Shown one piece after another: positions 58,366 through 64,000 of a stretch of DNA of 64,000 nucleotides. The notes below the pieces were generated by a model. That model ran no database searches, was not told where the DNA came from, and saw only the letters and a program-made list of their open reading frames with translations. Position 1 is the first letter of the stretch, and each line of letters starts with the position of its first letter. This DNA is from Kalaharituber pfeilii (taxonomy: Eukaryota > Ascomycota > Pezizomycetes > Pezizales > Pezizaceae), in assembly GCA_015179045.1 (NCBI GenBank), contig WHUZ01000011.1, positions 1,116,001-1,180,000 on the forward strand, read 5' to 3'. A program made the translations under genes and the position numbers.

Positions 58366-58999
58366 TGAAGTATTATCACTGACTTTATTGAAGTACCGTA
58401 CCTTTCTATATCTCTAAAAATTATACTTATATAATTTTTTTTTTTTTTTTAGAGATATAGATTAAAAGAAATACTTACTAGATAATGAACGGCTTCATCA
58501 AGATTATGCCTTGAATCTAAGAATACTTTAATTGCAGGATGAAGACCTTGAGCTCGCTGTGTACTATAGCAACCAAGATTTCTATAGTTATAAGTATGAA
58601 TTTGAAGTACTTAATGTGTTTTAGGAGCCGGCATAGCAGCAATGATTTCGCGGGCACGGAAAAGAGATACAGACATTGAAAAGAGATGATTGGAGCCGAG
58701 ATAGTGTAAGGCGAGGCTTTAGGCGAGGTTCTATGAGGCGAGGTTCTATGAGGCGAGGTTGTATGAGACGAGGTGTAAGCTGAAGCAATACCGGTAGCGA
58801 AGGGAGGCAGTGAAGGAAGCATTGTTCAAATTTTTCGAAATATCCATGCATCCTTGTATTGTGGCGTTATGTACTAGTAGATTAGCGGATGCTTTAAATA
58901 TATATCTGGCTAGCGCCTTTTATCCCTACTTCCATCCAGTCAGAAAAGTGACTGGATGGAGACATTCCGCAGTCTTCTTGCCGGAGCGGTAGACAATGA

Positions 59000-59281
59000 C
59001 TGGTCGAGTGCTGCGAAACTTGAGAGCCTATCTACGTTCGCCCAACACCTGTGTGGTGTTTGAGGTGATCATGATCCCGAAGTCTGGCAGGGATCTTATG
59101 CAAGCAAAGAGCTGGAGGCCTATTCAACTCATCAATTGTGTGGGGAAACTGATGGAGAATGTGGTCGCTGATGACTTGCAAGAAGCTGGACTGTTCCATA
59201 ATGGGCAGTTTGGGGGAGTGAGAGGAAGGTCCGCAATTGATGCCTTGTTCTGCGCAGTTGTGAAGAGCCACAGAGCCCTGG
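59000..59281 (+). pseudogene. LINE reverse transcriptase, N-terminal fragment
   Basis: VFEVIMIPKSGRDLMQAKSW, then RPIQLINCVGKLMENVVADD and GQFGGVRGRSAIDAL correspond to the fingers region of non-LTR reverse transcriptases (IPK...W-RPI-L...K-x-x-E). The frame continues into SHRALA, where MULE-1 was inserted, and resumes at 60909. Confidence 0.85.
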
Positions 59282-60908
59282 CGGAATGTCTCTGTCCAGT
59301 CACATTCTGACTGGACAGAAGCCGGGGTAAGTGACGCTAAACTATATATATTATATCTAAAGCAACCGCTAAGCTACTAGTACATATGCAGTTGCAAATA
59401 TTCATCCCGAGATGAAGCATGAGCTCTGTACATGGCATATGTTTCAAAATATCTGGACCCGAATCTGTACAGTACGTAAAGGAATATCTGAGGTCAACAA
59501 TGAAGAGACTTTGAAGATTGTTCGTCAGCGTATTTGGGCTTGGATACAGTGCATATCTTGGGAGACTCTCGAAAAAGTATTCAATGATATGCAAGAAGTT
59601 TTACTACCTGTGGAGCGTCAATATATTGAGGAGTGTTGGCTTCCTAAAACACATCAAGTGCTTCAAATTCATACCCGCAACTATAGAAACCTTGGATGCT
59701 ATAGTACACAGCGTGCAGAAGGACTTTATCCTGCAATCAAGGCATTTTTAGATCCAAGGCATAATCTCGATGAAGCCATTCATCATCTAGTAAGTAGTTC
59801 TTCTATTTTACACTATGAGCATGACTAATATATATATCAAAAGGTACGTTACTTTGATAAAGTCAGCGATGATACCTTATTTGTTGAGAACCGTAGTCGG
59901 CTTAAACGTCACTTGCCACTTCATTTAGATGGTACTGGTATTGGAGCATTTTCACAGTTACAGGGACAGGTTACACTGTATTGCATCGACATACTAAAGC
60001 ATGAATGGCAAGCTGCATCATCTCCTACTTATGAAGCTTCAGATTCTGCCAGAGATATGGGAAATATTGCATGTACTACATGCTCAATTATTCTCCAATA
60101 TGCTATTCCTTGTCACCATTTTCTACGTACATTTTATCTTCTTGAAGAGTCAAGACCACTATCGCTAATCCATCCTCGTTGGCATCTTGACAAGTCAGCA
60201 TGGGACCCTCATCAACAATGGACTATGACGCTTGATACCACCAAGGCTTCATTACCTGAACCACTGGTAACACCTAACCTTCTTCCTGATATTCAAGGCC
60301 GGCATAGCTTCGTTCAGACAGCATACAATCTTGAGAGCCATTTTGCCGCCCAACCTGCTTATCTAGCAGCACATCAAGTTCGAGAGTTTCAACATACAGT
60401 CCAAGAGCTACAAAATCGTTGAAAAACTCCTAGTTTTCCAACTACTATTTTACCTTCTCCAGAACCAAGCTTTCGGACACAGTTTCGAACAGCATCTGGC
60501 ACACCAACCTCACGTAATCCAAAACGCATTAATTCAGCTCGTGGGCCTACTGGTGCTGAGGTGGCTGAAGCAGAATTAGCTAAACGTCGAGCTATTCAAG
60601 AGCGCGATAATATTGCTGACAATCATACTCAGGATATTATCGTACTGCACTCACGTAAAAAGGTGGCTGAAGCGCTGGAGCTAGCTGAAGAGATACCAGA
60701 GTACGATGATGCAGACAATCACACTCAGGATGTTATTGTTCTACACTCACGCAGGACCTTGGAATAAGTGGATCGATGTAGGCATGGGATGTGGACATGG
60801 GTTGTATGTACTAGTAGCTTAGCGGTTGCTTTAGATATATATATATAGTTCAGCGTCACTTATCCCGGCTTCTGTCCAGTCAGAAATTGACTGGACAGAG
60901 ACATTCCG
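59282..60908 (+). mobile_element. MULE-1: deletion derivative inside the LINE
   Basis: Inverted ends of about 104 bp begin CGGAATGTCTCTGTCC. The 8-bp duplication 'agccctgg' is at 59274-59281 and 60909-60916. The interior carries the last part of a MULE transposase. The coding region begins directly inside the left terminal repeat, so the 5' part of the gene was lost in an internal deletion. Confidence 0.92.
59400..60767 (+). pseudogene. MULE transposase, C-terminal part with intron
   Basis: The frame opens AVANIHPEMKHELCTWHMFQ, the C/WH block before the last catalytic residue, followed by STQRAEGLYPAIKAFL, whose Glu fits the final DDE acid. An intron (59790-59844; GTAAGT, CTAAT, CAAAAG) joins EAIHHL to VRYFDKVSDD. 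A single TGA at 60420-60422 interrupts the frame, after which it continues in phase to two copies of DNHTQD-I/V-IVLHSR and a stop at 60767. The first catalytic Asp residues are missing, so no activity is expected. Confidence 0.82.
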
Positions 60909-60916
60909 AGCCCTGG

Positions 60917-61634
60917 CACGTGGCGGTGGGGCAGTGTGGATTATGGAGGATGTCAAGGGAGGCCTTGGGAACACACGTTGGGATGTGGTCAAGCACTGAG
61001 TATCTAAAGCTGAGAAATGGTTGCCCTGGCTAGAGACCTTCTTCCGGGAGCGAGAGTTTGAGATGGAATGGGACGGACAGGTAAGGGGCAATGGCAGGTC
61101 AAATATAGGCGTACCGCAGGGCTTGCCTTTATCCCCAGTTGTGTTCCTCATCTACATGGCACCAAATCTAGAAGAGATGGAAACAAAGGTAGCTGCAGCA
61201 GTGATAGCCTGTGAGGTGGAGCTGCCCTCATTTGTAGATGATATGAACTGTGTCATCCTGGACTGGGAAGGAGGAAAGGATATGAGGAGAATTGGGGAGA
61301 GAATTACAAGAGTAGTCAGGGAGGTTGCTGAGGCTCACGGTCTACCACTGGAGACCTCAAAGGAGGAGGTCCTAGTCATGGGCGAGAAGGCCAAAGAAGG
61401 GCAGATGTTGAGAGGTGCAAGTGGCTAGGGGTGATTTGTGACAGCACTCTTGATTTTGATCTCCACTGGAAAAGCCGGATCGAGAAAGCCAGGAAACTCA
61501 TGGGCGCACTGTCTGGGCTAGGCAACTCTCAATGGGGTATGACTCCTATCTCATGGAGAAAGGCTTATACAGGCATGGTAAGGGCAGTGGCCCTTTGGGG
61601 GTCCGAAATTGGGTGGAGAAGCCAGAAGCAGTAG
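60917..61634 (+). pseudogene. LINE reverse transcriptase, catalytic and thumb fragments
   Basis: GGGAVWIMEDVKGGLGNTRW keeps the motif A Asp. A stop follows at 60998-61000, then GVPQGLPLSPVVFLIYM (motif B) and LPSFVDDMNCV (motif C, FVDD in place of YADD). A frame change near 61420 leads into WLGVICDSTLDFDLHWKSRI and ARKLMGALSGLGNSQWGM. These are non-LTR reverse transcriptase landmarks. Stops and frame changes make it inactive. Confidence 0.88.
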
Positions 61635-61652
61635 AGAGAGGAGTTTGAGAAG

Positions 61653-62640
61653 TTGCAGTACCAAGCACTTCGCAAATGCACTGGTGCAGTCCGAGGGACA
61701 GCGAGAGTAAATGTTGAGACCATTGCCGGAGTAGAGAGTGTAACGACGATCCTCGATCAAGGCCAAGCAAGGTATGCACTGAGATCAGTGAGGGACCCCA
61801 CAGGAGTGGGGGACCTGTGGCCTGAAAGCTTCAGTGGAATGGTAGCCCTAGACCTAGACAGAGAGGGTGAGAGGGGGAGGGACTGGAGAGACTTTAGCTT
61901 GGGTTATGCTACAGACAAAAATAATGGGTCTGAGTCAGTAGCCGGAAAGATTGCCAGCACTCTCGAGGTCGATGAGGTTTTTTTTTTTTTTTTTTTTATA
62001 TATCATTACTCGCGTGCCGCCTTATAGGCTATGGCGACGTCGATGAGGAGGAGAGAGTGTCCTAGGGACGAGATGTACACCTACTGCAGGCAGACATTGA
62101 GGTCATTGACCTCAAGCTGTGCAAGGAAGACGCCCCAGCCAAATGGGAAAAGGCCATCAATGAGGCTAAGGGTGACTCGGTTGCTATTTTCACAGATGGC
62201 AGCCGCAGTGAGGAAGGCGGTGTTGGTGGCGGATGGTGCTGGAGGCAGGTGGTAGCAAGTGAGTCAGAAGGGTCCCGGTGGGTAGGCACAAAAGCAACTG
62301 TGTGGGACGGTGAGGTCTCAGGAATGAGGGGTGCCCTTGAAGCTGTTGATGGCAGTGCAAAAGTGCTACTACTCGCAGACTCTCAGGCAGCTATCAGTGC
62401 AGTCCAGAAAGCAGGAAAAACTGGCAAGGCAAGGAACGCAGACCTAGCGCGGGTGATAGATCTGATTGCAGAGAGGCGGCGGAAGCTAAGGAAGGCAGAT
62501 GCAGTGCAGCTGGCATGGTGTCAAGGCCCACGTGGGGATAGAGGGCAATGAGAAGGCAGATGAGTTGGCCAAAGAGGGGGCCAAATGCATAAGGTATGAT
62601 GGGCAGGCCACTGAGGGCGGGCTGCGTCAGGAGTTAGTTT
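61653..62640 (+). pseudogene. LINE ORF2 connection region and RNase H
   Basis: QYQALRKCTGAVRGTARVNV and VTTILDQGQARYALRSVRD are typical of the region between reverse transcriptase and RNase H. After a B-tail insertion the sequence resumes with AIFTDGSRSEEGGVGGGW (first catalytic Asp), WDGEVSGMRGALEAV and LLADSQAAISAVQKAG. A frameshift near 62515 then gives VKAHVGIEGNEKADELAKEG. Confidence 0.85.
61978..62038 (-). mobile_element. Tail-only LINE insertion, family B
   Basis: Poly-T plus the inverted B tail inside the RNase H-proximal part of a family-A LINE. The perfect 10-bp duplication 'gtcgatgagg' is at 61968-61977 and 62039-62048. Confidence 0.92.
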
Positions 62641-63119
62641 GAAAAAGAAAAGAGGAGAGGGAGCGTGCAGGGTTTGGGAAGGGCAAATTCGTGAAGTGGG
62701 GCAGGAGAGCACTCACAAATTACACATGGCTGCGAACTGGAAAAGGCGGAGCTATGTGAAGGTGGATGGTCAGTGGCGAGAAGGTACAATGTACATGTGG
62801 CGAGGCACGGAGTGCTGAGCATGTGGTGTTCAGATGCACAGAACTGGAGCGGCCCCAGAGGAAGAACAAAAATGGGGCACATGTCACCTGGCAGTCCTGG
62901 GAGGACCTAGAGGAGAAAGGATGGAAGCAAAAAGGCGTGGAAGGTGACCCGGTCGAGTACTGGTTTGCCTGCCTCGATCTGGGGTAGCCGGGGACCGGGG
63001 GACGGAGGGCACTGGGTGCTCAAGGGTGTATGTAGATTCCGTAGTTAGTTGTCTCAAACCTGGCCCGGGTATATGGGTCCCTGCCATAGGCTGGTAGCCT
63101 GTATGCGGGGTTACGTGAA

Positions 63120-63156
<37 letters not shown>

Positions 63157-63158
<2 letters not shown>

Positions 63159-63334
63159 GAGATGTGGTGAAATACAGTATATTGTGCTGCAGGTATTGTA
63201 CTGTGCAGCGTTCATTTTGCCCACACTTTGCACAGCTCCCGCATACACACCGCTGAGGTAACTGGCTTGTATTCTGCACACTCTGGGCACATAATCTACT
63301 AGGTCTTAGTTACACTATAGGGTCAGAATTCGAC
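63157..63334. repeat. MITE-4 end plus flanking repeat, copy 2
   Basis: 63157-63177 matches the last 21 bp of MITE-4 (ending GGTGAAATACAG). It is followed by TA and a second copy of the ~153-bp repeat at 56881-57033. It starts immediately after the LINE poly-A. Confidence 0.8.
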
Positions 63335-64000
63335 TTTTTTTTTTTATATCATTGATCGCAGGCCGCCCTACGGGCTATGGCGATTCTGTAGCTAAACACT
63401 TATGTGACATAGATGAATTATTAAATAGACTCCCCCCGCCACCACCCCCCCCCGAGGGTCTTCTCTCACTCCCCCAGCATCGTCAGCAGCTCCTCAATCG
63501 GATCTCTCCCTCCTTCTCTCTTCTTTGGTGGGCACCTTATATGCTCTTCTCCTCCCGGCCACCTCCTCCTCCACACTCTGCACCCCCCAACAGGTGAGCT
63601 GTCGTCTCATCGCTCTCCCCGCACCATCTGCACTCTGGGCCGTCTCCTTCCCCGATCTGCCACCTCCATGCCCTCAAGCCCTTCCCCCCTAACAGGCCTG
63701 CCAGTCGACCTATCTCCCTACCCGCTCTTTCCAGCGGTCTGTATGCAATCTTGAGTCTATTCCTCTCCTCCGCTCTCTCCCTCCTCGCCCTTTGCCTCTG
63801 GCCCGCCTCTGTAACCACTTCAGACTTGTACTGCAACGCCGTGCCCCACCCGCTGTCCTGTCTGCTCTCTCATTTCCTTCTATCCCCCTATGTGCCTTCA
63901 CCCACATGACCGCTACGTCCATGTCGCCCCTCCCCACCCTCGTCTCCCATGCTTTTCTCATCTTGCGTGTGGCGCCATCGTGTGCCGGGTCTCCTCCCGC
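63335..64000 (-). mobile_element. LINE, family B, running off the window
   Basis: Poly-T and the inverted B tail start right after 'gaattcgact'. The minus strand then reads ORF2 from its end: CRWCGESDETTAHLL knuckle, GLRAWRWQIGEGDGP, and upstream the RNase H end VAVMWVKAHRGIEGNERAD. The element continues past base 64000. Confidence 0.88.
63537..63961 (-). pseudogene. LINE ORF2 C-terminus: RNase H end and CCHC knuckle
   Basis: Two overlapping frames share one coding line: MDVAVMWVKAHRGIEGNERA, then a frame change near 63830, then QYKSEVVTEAGQRQRARRER and CRWCGESDETTAHLLGGAEC. The order matches the 36.6-37.3-kb copy. It is partial at the window edge. Confidence 0.8.

Larger units (their letters stand above)
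57222..58969 (-). mobile_element. MULE-2: deletion derivative with ~100-bp inverted repeats
   Basis: Terminal inverted repeats of about 101 bp, essentially perfect, begin CGGAATGTCTCC. The perfect 9-bp duplication 'cagtcttct' is at 57213-57221 and 58970-58978. The interior (minus strand) keeps only the last part of a MULE transposase plus unrelated filler, including four units of 'gaggcgaggttctat' type near 58706-58775. A B-family LINE tail was inserted at 57525-57568. The ends are related to MULE-1. Confidence 0.9.
58979..63156 (+). mobile_element. Degenerate LINE, family A, plus strand, with nested insertions
   Basis: ORF2 pieces run from the reverse transcriptase N-terminal part (about 59060-59281) through the rest of the reverse transcriptase (60917-61428), connection region, RNase H (about 62080-62640) and a Cys-rich end (62766-62987) to an A-type tail ('gggttacgtgaatat' and poly-A at 63105-63156). 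MULE-1 (59282-60908) and a B tail (61978-62038) interrupt it. Stops and frameshifts make it non-functional. The 5' end is not recognised; MULE-2 abuts it. Confidence 0.85.

Noticed and set aside
55112..63334. LTR retrotransposon, because direct repeats flank a 6-kb block
   Set aside because: The repeats do not have LTR-like ends, no gag, protease, integrase or primer-binding site was seen, and the interior is LINE and MULE sequence.

Overview
This is nuclear DNA of a filamentous ascomycete fungus. The evidence is short introns with fungal donor, branch and acceptor signals, a Zn2Cys6 transcription factor, a cAMP-receptor-like GPCR, Tad1-like LINE retrotransposons and Tc1/mariner- and MULE-type DNA transposons. 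The repeat load and wide gene-poor spacers would fit a Pezizomycetes (truffle-like) genome, but the species cannot be read from the sequence. || Only three host genes can be supported. (1) 6336-10710 (+): a large zinc-cluster transcription factor, perhaps of the Dal81/TamA kind. (2) 27567-24486 (-): three reading frames that join through two well-formed introns into one 967-residue protein. It carries an acidic N-terminal region, an OTT_1508-like deaminase domain and a C-terminal MYND zinc finger. (3) 42283-40653 (-): a three-exon, 503-residue cAMP-receptor-like GPCR. || Layout. 1-6335 is non-coding, with diverged tandem repeats. 10711-24485 is gene-poor, with MITEs, a CT microsatellite and poly-A tracts. 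From 27.8 kb onward the window is a transposon graveyard that holds the GPCR gene. It contains: (a) two LINE families recognised by their 3' tails, here called A and B, present as fragments with reverse transcriptase, RNase H and CCHC domains and as many tail-only insertions of about 45-75 bp with clear target-site duplications (TSDs); (b) 'half-LINEs' that carry an ORF1-like gene and a LINE tail but no reverse transcriptase; (c) a 1.87-kb palindromic element with arms of about 733 bp and TA target duplications; (d) at least four MITE families with TA duplications; (e) two MULE deletion derivatives with ~100-bp terminal inverted repeats, each holding a hairpin that has changed by paired substitutions. 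|| Nesting gives a partial order of events: MULE-1 sits in the LINE reverse transcriptase, a B tail sits in MULE-2, a half-LINE sits in another half-LINE, and two B-family LINE insertions lie at the edge of a MITE. || The best candidate for an undescribed system is the deaminase-MYND fusion. Its activity, target and any link to the surrounding retroelements are unknown; a role in nucleic-acid editing or transposon restriction is only a hypothesis.
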